From Gavia stellata (taxonomy: Eukaryota > Chordata > Aves > Gaviiformes > Gaviidae), in contig NC_082597.1 of NCBI RefSeq assembly GCF_030936135.1, forward strand, positions 76,614,495-76,678,494: DNA of 64,000 nt. Direction: 5' to 3'. Shown here one piece after another: positions 23,648 through 34,414 of the stretch. Numbering within the stretch: the first letter of the stretch is position 1; the number at the start of each line of letters is the position of its first letter. Under the pieces are notes generated by a model, which worked only from the letters and a program-made list of their open reading frames with translations, ran no database searches and was not told the DNA's origin. The translations under genes and the position numbers were made by a program.

Positions 23648-24009
23648 TACATACTTAGAAACATTACAGAGAACAAGTCAAGGGTTCCTACAGCTGTTGA
23701 AACTACACGAGAGGCGTTTCAGGCCTGATACAATTGAGAGAACAGCAACAGAGGAGCCAATAGGCACCAATGAACAAGTTCACCCTTCCCTGCAGCATCA
23801 AGGGCTACTTGAAGGACAACAAAAGAGTCCCAGGTCAGGTTCTGCTGTGTATTTGAAGCATGGAGGATCTGAGGCAGATATCGGAAATGGTACAAATTCA
23901 CTGAGATGTCACACCTGCTCCATGGGCTAGAAACCAACTCTGTGGAAGGTGAAAGGCACTCAAGTTTCCTTCAGGCTGGGGAACTTCCCTGCAGCCAAGG
24001 GCCCACAGG

Positions 24010-25092
24010 TCACATTACAGGCCTTGACTGCTCTTCAGAGTCCTTCTTCATCTTTGCATATGTAGCAGGACAGAACTGAGAATGCAGCTGAGCCAGCAAA
24101 GCCTGGGATGTGATCTCTAGCCTTGTCCCGTGGCTCAGTTTGTTCCATACGTGCACTGCATAGGTGTTCTTAAGGAGCTTGTGAAGTTCCAAGGAGCTGA
24201 TTGCTTCAAATAACTTCTTCCAGTCCTCCCAGCGAATAGGATAAAAGGCTTCTGGGGAAAGAGCATGCACCCCTTTGCAGCTCATGTTGTTCTGGATATT
24301 ACTGATGGAGCACCACTTCTTGAAGACACGCGTTAGGAGTCCTGGGCCCTGGTGCGCCCAGATCCAGCCATTGTAGTTCTCCACAAAGTCTTTCATGCAA
24401 AGCTCCATGAACTCATGGTTGGATTTGAAGGACAGAAAGGCCCCGTTCAGTACACCCTGAGACTGGATACCAAGGGCATTGGTGAGGTTCTTCAAGTTCC
24501 TAAGCACAATGAAGTCTGTGTCCAGGTAGATGCCACCGAATTTCCACATGATGGCAATTCTGCAGGCGTCAGACAGGACAGGTAAGAAATAAGGTTCCTT
24601 CTGGTGCTCAGACTGCAAGTACCACTTTGCCAGAGGTGTTCCAGAGAAAAGCTCTGGCAAGTCCAGGGGACGGATTTCCACGTTGGGGAAGCAGCTCAGC
24701 AACGAGAAGCCCCAGTGGTTGGGTAACGAAGTGTTACAGTTTGCCAAGCCTTTCATGAGCACCACAACCCTTGTCCCAGGGTGCGTCCTGGCCGCTGACT
24801 CCACAGAGCATGTGAACAGGTAACTTGGGTTAGTTCGCTCCGAGGTCTCCACAAAAAACACATCCCCTGGGGCAGGAGGGGGCCCACTGGCAGTGGGACG
24901 GGGAAGGCAAGGCAAAAACTGAGCACACCTGCTTTGTGTAGGCAAGCTGTAGAGCTGGTCTTCAGCATCCTCCCCAGTTCTCGAGTACAACATGACAGTG
25001 GCAAAGAACACAAATGAAATGGTGAGGATAAACAGAGCCTTGAGCCTGTGGCTCAGCACCACTGTGGTCAGTTCTGGCAGGCGGTTGGACAT
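24010..25092 (-). CDS. A4GALT: Alpha-1,4-galactosyltransferase, divergent tandem copy 1
   Basis: A single coding exon of 360 residues; human A4GALT has 353. It is a Golgi type II GT32 enzyme that adds galactose in alpha-1,4 linkage to terminal galactose (Gb3 and P1-type glycans). A short cytosolic tail is followed by one hydrophobic segment (about residues 18-36), a Pro-rich stem and the catalytic domain with the DTD motif at 191-193 within FGGIYLDTDFIVL. Conserved sequons are N120 (NTS) and N202 (NLT), with an extra one at N269 (NMS). The start at 25092 follows a splice acceptor (CTCCCCTTCAG, exon from 25147) and aligns with the human start; the open frame further upstream is intron. Compared with copy 2 it changes TQSKYVL to IQSQGVL just after the DXD motif and GHQGPQLL to AHQGPGLL. 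No breaks are seen. It may have altered specificity or be a weaker enzyme; activity is not provable from sequence. Confidence 0.9.
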   Translation of the reverse strand: MSNRLPELTTVVLSHRLKALFILTISFVFFATVMLYSRTGEDAEDQLYSLPTQSRCAQFLPCLPRPTASGPPPAPGDVFFVETSERTNPSYLFTCSVESAARTHPGTRVVVLMKGLANCNTSLPNHWGFSLLSCFPNVEIRPLDLPELFSGTPLAKWYLQSEHQKEPYFLPVLSDACRIAIMWKFGGIYLDTDFIVLRNLKNLTNALGIQSQGVLNGAFLSFKSNHEFMELCMKDFVENYNGWIWAHQGPGLLTRVFKKWCSISNIQNNMSCKGVHALSPEAFYPIRWEDWKKLFEAISSLELHKLLKNTYAVHVWNKLSHGTRLEITSQALLAQLHSQFCPATYAKMKKDSEEQSRPVM

Positions 25093-25147
25093 CCTGGGCA
25101 GTCTCGCTCCCGTCAGAGCCTGCTCTCTCAAGAAAACCCGTCGTGAT
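25093..25147 (-). other. A4GALT: 5' UTR end and splice acceptor of A4GALT copy 1
   Basis: On the minus strand TTTCCTCCCCTTCAG precedes ATCACGACGG at 25147, a strong acceptor. Both copies have the same acceptor and a UTR of about 55 bases before the ATG, so each coding exon is spliced to upstream noncoding sequence, as in mammals. Confidence 0.75.
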
Positions 25148-25900
25148 CTGAAGGGGAGGAAAGAAGAAAAAGACACTGACAGGCAAGGCAGCAGACCACG
25201 AGCCTTGGGACAGTGCCACGGCAGAAAAGAACTCTCCTTCCTTCACCTCAGGGCAGCATGCTTAAATTATGCCTTTTGGTCACTTCTGAAACAGTCTCCT
25301 GGCTTCTCTCTATTGTCACAGGGCCTTCAGGTCCCACATCAGAAACTACTGCCCATCTGTGGATCCCTCTCTTTCAAACACAAAATAAGGACAAGTCTCT
25401 CCTTTCTGTATATGACAAACCAAGACTGATCCTCAGTTCTGTCCTTGTATATTGTCCATGTAAGTTCTGCTTGCCACTTGGAAGGATGTACAATATTTGA
25501 CACACAAATGGCATACCTTCATGATGGTGCACAACAAACTCTGGGAATAGTATTAGAGACTTTATCTACCATCTTCTAGAATTTCAGGTTATTCTGGACA
25601 TGAGACATATATGCCAAAAACCCCAGGACGAGGAAATAGGAATGCTCCTTATGAATATTCCTGGAGCTCTGTCAATAGACATTGTGTGGAACTGCTGCCC
25701 TGATTAAAGTTTTTTCTCATGATGAGAGGTTTTTCCCCAACACACAACCTGTCCTTCCCCAAAACCAAACACAGTATTAAAACACCAGTGCTGTCATCAG
25801 TTCCTATCAAGAGGCCTCAGTCTCCCAGGCTGTTGAACCAGCAGTTGCTGCCTTTTGAAATCAACCACCCGCCCCTACAGAAAACCTGGCTCATTTTTCA
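25148..25900 (-). other. Duplicated flank upstream of A4GALT copy 1
   Basis: The segment is homologous to 35543-35755 and then 37085-37520 upstream of copy 2. Shared blocks include AACTCTCCTTC, ACAAACCAAGACTGA, TGCTTGCCACTTG and CCTTCCCCAAAAC. It shows that the duplication unit included intron sequence beyond the coding exon, and it marks where a 1.3-kb insertion interrupts the copy-2 side. Confidence 0.7.
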
Positions 25901-26374
25901 TGGCACTGTAGCATAGCAGAATGGATGGATAGTGGGAGGGGAATTGATACAAAGCAGCTTTGGAGGCAGATGCAGACAATAAGGACAAGAACTGCCTGGG
26001 TGAAGAGAGTTTCAAAGCTGCTTCCCAACGCTGCTCCCCTGCCAAAACCTGACTTCTACCTCCGCTGGTAGATGATGCTGCCTAATCCAGCTGTCACCAA
26101 CCCAGGATGCAAAGGCTGTGCTGGCTGTGATCTGCTTAGCTCTGCTGGTGGATATGCAATCCCGCCTTCACCCTACCCTTACTTGCTCTCTTCCTCCTGC
26201 AAAAGGGAGGGATGGAGAGGAAGAGATTATTAACAAGGCAGCAACAAAAAGAGAAGTCATTTTAGCTACATTCTCGGAATTAGCATGAGCATTTCTGCCC
26301 TTGCCTCCCCTTAAAGTGAAGAACAGCAGAACCAGCACCTCTTGGGCCCACCACTGGGGCCCCAAAGGTCAATG

Positions 26375-26690
26375 CACAAAAGCACGTGAAGAAGCAGCGA
26401 GGAGGATTGTGGCTTTTAGGACGAGAGGAAATGGCCTCAAGTTGTGCCAGGGGAGGTTTAGATTGGATATTAGGAAAAATTTATTCACCGAAAGAGTTGT
26501 CAAGCATTGGAGCAGACTGCCCAGGGAAGTGGTTGAGTCACCATCCCTGGAGGTATTTAAAAGACGTGTAGATGTGGCAGTTAGGGACATGGTTTAGTGG
26601 TAGGCTTGGCAGTGTTAGGTTTACAGTTGGACTCGATTAGCTTCAAGGTCTTTTCCAACCTAAATGATTCTGAGATTCCTCCTGCCTCCC
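26375..26690 (+). mobile_element. CR1 LINE 3' end
   Basis: This has the typical avian CR1 3' region: GGTTTAGATTGGATATTAGG, AGACTGCCCAGGGAAGTGG, CCATCCCTGGAGGTATTTAA and GGTCTTTTCCAACCTAAATG, ending in ATGATTCTGAGATTC (the short CR1 terminal repeat). It is 5'-truncated, as most copies are. Confidence 0.93.
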
Positions 26691-28346
26691 TCTGCTCCAT
26701 CTCCAAACCCAAATCCCCATGCTCCAGAACAGACAGCTTCAGGAAACAGCAAAAGCTTTAATCAAACAGATGTAACCAAATAGACAGGGAACAGGACAGA
26801 GAACCTAGCTGGCACAATGCCATTGGCCCTTCACCCCTGGTTGCTGCAACTGGGTCACATACTAAACTCTCCACGTAGCCAAAAAATGACTTGTCAGCCA
26901 CACTAGGAGGTTTCCAAATGCAAGAGCAGGGAGCCACCACTCTCAGCTAGGCACCGGGGCTTTGGGGGCAGAGGAGAGGCAGCCGATACACAAATCATCA
27001 GCTCTGGATTCCCAGAACGTTTTCTTCTCCTGCAGAGAAATGCCAGCATGTGCTGTGGGTATTACATGCAGCGAAAAAAACCCACTCTGCTTTTTACAAA
27101 TCTATTTCCCCCTCCATCGATACCACAGCCTGTTGAAGCCTGTAAATCATTTTTAGCTTGGTAAACTGTAGAAGAGAAAGCAGGTACAGGCTTGAGGGGA
27201 CAGAGCCTTTGCTGTAGAGAAGGCAGGAAAGCGCAGCTCTAATCTAACAGTAAGCGAGCTTCAAGGTTACATGCATATTTTTAGTAAGAGGAGAAACTTC
27301 TACTACAATCACACTTCTATATATTTAGAAATACATTTCTGCTTTTGTAGCGGATAAGAGGACATTCTAGATGCTGCATTAGCCAGTCCATTTATTTCAC
27401 AAAACAAAACACAGGAAATATGCCTCTCTACCTTCCTCTGAAATTGCAAGTCCCGTTGCACAGAAACTGCAAATACTACTCACCTATCCCTGCTTTCAGG
27501 ACACCACAGAAGTCACTGCCCAGCTGGACAAGATTTTCAAGAGGTTAGTGTCTCTGAGTGTGCCTATAACTCTATGGTCTGGCACTTCCTTATCTTGAAA
27601 AGAAATGGTGAAAGATGGAGTCTGAACACATGGAGAAAACAAGCAGATCAAGGAGGATGTGACATCATACGTTCAGCTAATACAGTGGCTGAAAGAAGGG
27701 TCATGCAGCTGTGCTGTGAAGAACTCATCTAATTAGAAATTAATCAGAAAAAAAAAAACCAAAATAAGAAGGAAACTGAAACCCCATTATCGCTACACTT
27801 TAAGCTTTATACTGTGGCAGGAAACTGGTTGCTGTTTTGTTTTCTACTCCTTTGCTAAGAATTCCCAGTGCTCATGTTGCTTGAGTGGCTGCCATGAGAA
27901 CCGAGCTGAGAGTTTCATAGAGCTGCCTCCTCCCACCCCAAGACTTCAGTTCTGAATGCTCTTAGGACTGCTACTTCATTGAATGGCTTTGCCAAATTCA
28001 GGTGTCCCTCATTTTATAATAGAGTTCCCCCTTGTCCCTGTGCTCGATGGCAGCTGACCTTCCCTTACAGAAGACATGTTGATGTGTTCATAAAATACCA
28101 CCTTTATCCACACAGCCACTAAGTCTAGGGTTTAGTGCAGTTTCTACTTGGTTGCCTGCAACAAATGTCAGGCCTATTGCTCTGTAGCTTCCCAGACTCC
28201 AGAACCCCTCCCCAAATCCCTCCAAGCATTGCAGCACCACAGATGGACTCATAAGATGCCAACACTGGGGAAGCTCTTTGGAAAGAACCTTAGGCTATTC
28301 CCAGCCCTTTCATCGATGGAGCTCTCCAGGCCTCAGATCAGGCCCC
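26691..28346. other. Intergenic, nothing recognised
   Basis: The sequence between the two CR1 copies has an A12 run near 27.75 kb and short open frames without recognisable features. Confidence 0.6.
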
Positions 28347-29790
28347 ACCTAGTCACAGAATCACAGAGGGGCTGGGGTTGGAAGGCACCTCTGGAGATCA
28401 TTTGTGCAACCCCTCTGCTCAAAGCAGAGTCACCTTGAGCAGGTTGCTCAGGACCGCGTCCTCTTGGCTTTTGAACTTGCCCGAGGACAGAGACTCCACA
28501 ACCTCTCTGGGCAACCTGTTCCAGTGTTTCACCACCATTTCTTTCATTCTAACTTCCCGTATTTCAATTTGTGCCCATTGGGTCTCATCCTGTCACTGGA
28601 TTCCACAGAGAAGAGTCTGGCTTGTCTTCCTTACCCCACCCATCTCCAATCAGGTATTTATACACTTTGACAAGACACCCCTCGAGCCCGCTCTTCTCCA
28701 AGAAAAATGATCAGAGCTCTCTCAGCCTCTCTTTGTACGGCGCATGCTCCAGTCCCTTTCTCATCTTAGTGGCCCTTCGCTGGACTTGCTCCAGTATGTC
28801 CATGTCTCGCCTCTACTGGAGAGCCCAGAACCAGCACTCCAGATGTGTCTCACCAGTGCTGAGTAGTGGGGAAAGATTGCTTCCCTTGGCCTTGCAGGCA
28901 ATGCTGTACATAATGCAGCCCAGCAGGCTGTTGGCTGCCTTTGCCACAAGGGCACACTGCTGGCTCCTGGTCAACTTCTTGTCCACAGGTGCATGGAGTT
29001 TTCTCTCACCAGTTGCATCTCTCTTTGTTGAACTTCATGAGATTCCTGTTGGCTCGTTTCTCCACCTTGTTTAGGTCGCTCTGAGAGGCAGCTCAACCAC
29101 CTTATTTATCAAACACTCCTCCCAGTTTTGCATCATCTGCAAACTTCTCAAGGTTGCATTCCATCCCATCATCATCAAGGTCATTAATAAAGACATTAAA
29201 GAGCACTGGCCCCAGCACAGATCCCTGGAGTGTACTACTAGTTACTGGCCTCAGCTGGACTTTGTGTCACTAATCACAATCCTTCAAGTCCAGAAGTTCA
29301 GTCAGTTTTCAAATCCACCTCGCTGTGTTTACCTAGTCCACATTTCATCAATATGTCTACAAGGCTGTTATGGAGACTGTGTCTCCATACATACTAAAGT
29401 CGCAATAAACAATATCCAATGCTCTTCCCCTGTCCACTGAGCTCGTCATTTCATCATAGAAGGCTATCAGTTTAGCCAGGCATGATTTCCCCTTTGTAAA
29501 TCCATTCCGGCTACTCCTAATCACCTTCTTGTCCTTAATATCTTTGCTGATGACTTCCAGAAGGATTTGCTCCATTACCTTCCCAGGGGTCAAGGTGACA
29601 CTGTCTGGCCTGTAGTGCCCTGGATCCTCTTCCTTGCACTTCCTGAAGACAGGCAAGATAGGAGTGACTTTTGCTTCATTCCACTTCCCCAGGTCTCTAC
29701 GACCTTTCAAGCATAACAAAGAGTGGTCTCACAATGACATCAGCCAGCTCCCGCAGCACTCACAGATGCATCCCATCAGATCCCATCATC
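28347..29790 (-). mobile_element. CR1 LINE, about 1.4 kb with degraded reverse transcriptase
   Basis: Read on the minus strand this is the 3' part of CR1. It starts on the plus strand with AGTCACAGAATCACAGAGGG, GGCTGGGGTTGGAAGGCACC, ACCTCTGGAGATCAT and CCACAACCTCTCTGGGCAAC, and ends with CTCACAATGACATCAGCCAG and GGATGCATCCCATCAGATCC-like phrases. A 120-codon open frame (29357-29719) shows reverse-transcriptase text such as WNEAKVTPILPVF, EDPGHYRPDS, GKVMEQILLEVISKDIKD, NGFTKGKSC and LIAFYDEMTSSVDRGRALD. Stops and frameshifts elsewhere show it is dead. Confidence 0.94.
29357..29719 (-). pseudogene. CR1 reverse transcriptase fragment
   Basis: An open remnant of CR1 ORF2 within the element above. 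The YRPDS, GKVMEQ and NGFTKGKSC motifs identify the reverse-transcriptase domain. The flanks are out of frame or interrupted, so no functional protein is expected. Confidence 0.9.
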
Positions 29791-32700
29791 TGTCTGTTCA
29801 TTCAGTCCTGACATGTATTCCACGGACATGGTGATGCGCAAGAGACTGTGGCTTGCATCCCCCACAAGGAGGGATTACAGTGTAGAGGAACATTCCCAAG
29901 TTCCTCTTACCTGTAGCCAGATGCAGAAATTAATTTTGGTTTGCTTCAGACTGATCTCTGAACTCCCTTTCAATCTCTCATCTTCTACTGACCTTCCGCC
30001 TCTCTAGCAGGCTTCCTGTTCCTTCTGCAGTTGGGAAAAAAACCTCACAACATTGGTAGCTTTAATATCTTTTGTTAATTGTTTTTCAAACAACGTTTTC
30101 TATAGCCTAATGGTGTTTTCATATTTAACTTGCCAGACTTCATGCGCCTACCTGATTTTCCCCCGGACATAGATTCCACTTTGTACTTTCTTACCTCTCG
30201 TACCTCTACCAACATACTGAGCCATGGAAGCTGCTATTTGGCTCCATCATCATATACAAATTTAAAGGTCAAGATCTCAGCTTGAGCTGTAATGGCAGAG
30301 TGCAGCTGAAGTGACTTCCTCCTGTAGTTTTCTCTTCTGGACTATGCCCATTCATCTGAGTTCCAGGCATGGTTACAATAAAGGTACCAAAGAGACCACA
30401 AGCCAAGCGCACATAGGGAATGGTCACAAATACTTGAGAGAGATGAACCTGAAGTACATAAGAAAGAGCAGAGTGCCAGTGTTCACAAATGGCATGTCCA
30501 AACAGAGCATGTGGAGAGCTTTGTTTTGCCTCTTCTCTCCTGCTGAGGACAAACCAGCCCTAGGCAGACCTCAGCTCCCAACATGGATATGATTAAGGCA
30601 GGTAACTGCACTTTCCCCCAGGAAGGGCTCTCAACCTGCTTTGCACCACAGCCTTCCTGGACTACACATTTTGGGGGGAGGGAGAAGAAACAGGGAGGAG
30701 AAGAAGAGGGGAAAAAAGAGCCCTATGGAACATTACTACTTCCTGCACATCCTAGATGCCCCCCAACACAAGAGCTCCTGGCATAGGAGCACTCCCAGCC
30801 AGCACAGAGAATATAATCATTATTCAGTTTCTTCCAAGGAGGCCAGGTCCAGGATTACCTTACTGATCCTTCCTTACTCCTCTTCTGTTGCACTGTCCAA
30901 TTCTGCATCTCCAACACACCCACCCACCCCACCCCCCCGGCTTCTCTCATTGATGTACTACACACCTGGGTACCAGCAAACCGTCATGAGCTCAAGGACA
31001 AAGGAGACAGGGCAAGAAACAGCTAGTGCCTTCTCACCACTTCCCACCATCCTTGACTGCCTATCAGCAATGAAGAAAGCACAGGCAACTATTTTACATC
31101 TCAAGGGAAAACTGTTTCCCTGGCTCTTGAGTCAAGGAGTCACAATAAAACTCCTCTGCACACAGTCCCCACCAGTCCTTTTACAGCCTCTCAAAATGTT
31201 TCCCTGGACTCCAGGGTCTTTAGATCAGGCTCTGAAAGGCTGGTGGGAAAATGAATGGCTGCAGCACAAGCTTTCCACTTTTAGGTCTACAAGAGCACAG
31301 ACACAGTCGCTACTATAGGAGGCTGTAGCCCATCACCCAGGGAAAAAGCAACACAATTTCTCATGGAGTGTCCTATTCCATAACATCCAGACTTTCCGAG
31401 TGAGACTAAAATGCCTTAGTTCAGATAGATCGCAGGTCATGAATGATAGGGCGATACCTGTTTGGATTAGGAATCAGTACCACACACTGTGCTTGCCTCT
31501 GTTCCCTCCACCCAAGTCCCAAAGATGGTACGTAGCCATGGTCCACAGAGCCTTCTTTCCACAGGTGCTTATGCTCAATTTGTCTCATGTTCATTCCACA
31601 CCCCTAATTTTAGTGAGTCACTTCAGGACACAACTTTAAAATGCTTTTCTGCATAATAGCTAACAGATTGCTCAGACCTATCATCAATGCCTCACAGAAC
31701 AACATAGAACATCTTGGCAGAGAGAATTAAGAGTAAGAACTGTATTTATTTTTCTTTCAGAAGACAAAGGGAAAAAGGCCAAAGGCTGCTTTGGTTTGAT
31801 CCTCTCCTTATCAAACCTCAGAACACTGACTCTACAGGGGAAAAAAAACAAAGAAAAACAGCAACAAAAAACCCACTCCACTTATCCAAAAAGGCACTTT
31901 CCTAGAATAAGCAGTGGTATATCAAGCCAGATATTCATTGCAGTGGGTCCCAAACACTCCCATAATCAGTTCATGGTATTGCCACAGTACAGTCCCCTGT
32001 TATGCCTTTATGATCACCAACCACCATTTTACCATCTCTGGTAGGGGTTCCTAGCTCACTAAGATTTCTTTTGGTTAGCCCAGAGGGCCCAAAACAGAAG
32101 GAACCAGTAGAAGGAGAAACCATGCCTCACTGAGCACACACTAGGCCAGCACTGACAATTTTGCAGCTGCTTCTAAAGAAAGCAGTGAAAAAAACCCACA
32201 GAGTAGTGACAGTGAGAGTAGGGAGTGAAAACAGCATCCATTTATACCACTTAGCTTATTGAAGAATGCTTATACAGTCAGAAAGATCTGTTGTTTCCCC
32301 ACAAAGTCTTTGTGCTTAAAGATGTTCAGTGTTGGGAGAGCTGCAGACATTCAAAATCCTGAATGCCTCCAGGATATACCATGAAGCTGGGCAGAACAAA
32401 GGGGCAACACTACATACATACATGCATGTGGTGCCAGCCACTGGAAGGGTGCTTTCAGCACCTTCTTCACTCCAGAGTAGCTACTTGTGCACAGACCTCA
32501 CACCCTGCCCAACTCACAGGCAGGTAGCTTTCAAACAAAGCAGCACTGGCTTCAGATCAACACCAGACAGCGCAGCATTAAAAAAAAAAAAGTCCGCACC
32601 CTCCTTAAGCTCCTATGGCCAGGTTCCCTGAGGGACATGGAACTGCTTTGTAAAAGTGATGGGCATTTTTATCATCAAAGAACAGACAAATAAACCTGAG

Positions 32701-34414
32701 ACAAGAGAGAAATATTGCATGCACAGTCTTTTACGATTTTGACCATTGCCTTGGCTAAACTGAGTGAACCTCACATTGCTTATGGTTGACCTGGGAAACA
32801 GAAGAGGCCTCAGACAACCGTAGATATAGAAATCATTTGAGTCACACTCAGAGGACTTGCAGGAAGCACCACATGAAAGAGTTGTCACTTTGGGGCCAGG
32901 TGACACTGAAGATCTGACTGACTCATGGTCATCAAAGGGGCCATTGGACCACCCCACTGCTGTTCCTAGGTGTAAGAAGAGGAGGCACACTGGAGGCAGA
33001 AAAGATTTTACAGTGAGATCATAATCTCTTAGTAGTGTAGGAGAGGGGATGGCCAATGCTCTGCTCATCTGCATTAAGCCTATTGTAGTGCCAAGCTCAT
33101 GTGCCTCAGTGATCCCCTTCAGAGTGTGGTGGGGACTAGATATAACGATGCTGATGGTCTCAACCTTATTCTTGTTTCTCACTGCTCTTTCTCCATTATT
33201 TTCTGACAAGAACTGTAAGAGCATCAATACGTCCTTTTGGCCATCAAGGCAAGGGACGAGTTTTCTCCCACAGTTTCCCCAACAAACTTGCTTCTGTGGT
33301 GGGAACCCTCAAAGGCACAACAGCACCTTGCAAGAGATATGTTAACTTTCCCCACTGCAATTCAGGAAGATGCTCAGGGAGAAGAGTAAAGCTTTCCTGG
33401 ACAGTGAATTGCAGGAGTACTGCAGGCTACTTGAAGAGGTCCACCATAAATGACCCATAAATGGACTTGAATTTAGACAGTACAGGTTCATTACCAAGCT
33501 CTCTGTAACCTTGGAAATACTTGGAAATATCATGCCTTTCCTTTAGGATCCATCCAAGTGCTGAAAGATCTGGTGCATCTTAGACACAGTTATGGACATT
33601 TGGTCACAGAGACAAACACAGTATAAAAGATAGTTCAGCTCTTCCTGTGTCAGGTGCATTTCAGGTGTGATTTGGATGAGCTGTCCTGCTCATAGCAGGG
33701 TGTTAATTTGCCACTACTACAAAATAAAACATTGTTGCGCAAGAGCTCCTTCTAAATGATGAGCTGGCCTCAGATCCTCATGTTCTGATTTGCACCAAAT
33801 TTCCACGCTTTTAGATCTATGGCGTCAAACAGATACTGCAGCATCCTGCTCCCTGCTCAAACCAGACATGAGAAAGTCTCCTCCACCAAAAAGAAAAAGA
33901 AGTTGCTTTAGCCCTTTCTTTCTTCTCTGTTTTCCTCTACATTTTTCTCAGGACACCTCCTCTACCACATCCTTAACTTCCTCCTCAGTTCCTGTTCTTT
34001 GCTCTCCCATCCTTTCATCGCTTTGAGGACCGCACTTCAGAAGTCCTGAGAATCAGGCTATGAGATATGCATTTCCACAAAGGCCTCTTCTTTCAGCCAT
34101 AGAAAGGGGCCTTACTCTTCTGAAAGGCTGATGGAGGCTGCCACAAGTGGCCCTGCACTTGCTCCCCTCCTGAGATTTCTCTACCTGACCAAGCAGAGGA
34201 GAAGAAGGGTCCTGCAGAGAAGCAAAATGTTGCTGGTAGGCAGTTAAAGTCAAGACAAAGAGCTGCACAGACACCAGCTGAAGCTACAGGCTCCACCTAC
34301 ACCCCACAAACAGCTTTTATCCTCAGTTCCCACCACCTCACTTCAAAAGAAGGTTCATTTGTGATGGAACAGCTGGAGAGTTTAGCGTCCCAGGCAACAT
34401 CTCTGACGCTTGAG
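29791..34414. other. Intergenic region between the A4GALT copies
   Basis: No gene was recognised. Two longish open frames exist: plus 30641-31318 (225 codons) and minus 32613-33227 (204 codons, listed separately). A CACCCACCC-type low-complexity patch lies near 30.92 kb. The boundary of the A4GALT duplication on this side is close to the copy-2 stop codon, since the 3' flanks of the two copies do not obviously match. Confidence 0.55.
32613..33227 (-). other. Unexplained 204-codon open frame
   Basis: The frame is open from ATG to stop. It contains a hydrophobic stretch (PPVCLLFLHLGTAVGW) followed by a Cys-rich patch (SCGASCKSSECDSNDFYIYGC). No family was recognised. It could be chance, or a remnant of a degraded mobile element. 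No splice or promoter evidence supports it as a gene, so it is not called a CDS. Confidence 0.2.

Larger units (their letters stand above)
22357..24009. other. 3' UTR of the EndoU-like gene, then intergenic
   Basis: About 215 bp of probable 3' UTR runs to the ATTAAA at 22571. After that the sequence is unremarkable up to the A4GALT copy-1 stop codon. The two genes converge here (plus and minus). No coding segment was recognised. Confidence 0.7.

Noticed and set aside
24352-24975. Plus-strand open frames over the A4GALT copies (24352-24585 and 34742-34975)
   Set aside because: They are antisense shadows of conserved coding sequence; their similarity to each other follows from the duplication.
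25093-25176. N-terminal extension of A4GALT copy 1 (MSFSSFLPF start)
   Set aside because: It reads through the pyrimidine tract and AG acceptor at 25148. The start at 25092 aligns with the human protein.
30641-31318. 225-codon plus-strand open frame
   Set aside because: Low-complexity Ser/Pro content, no recognised domain, no promoter or splice context.
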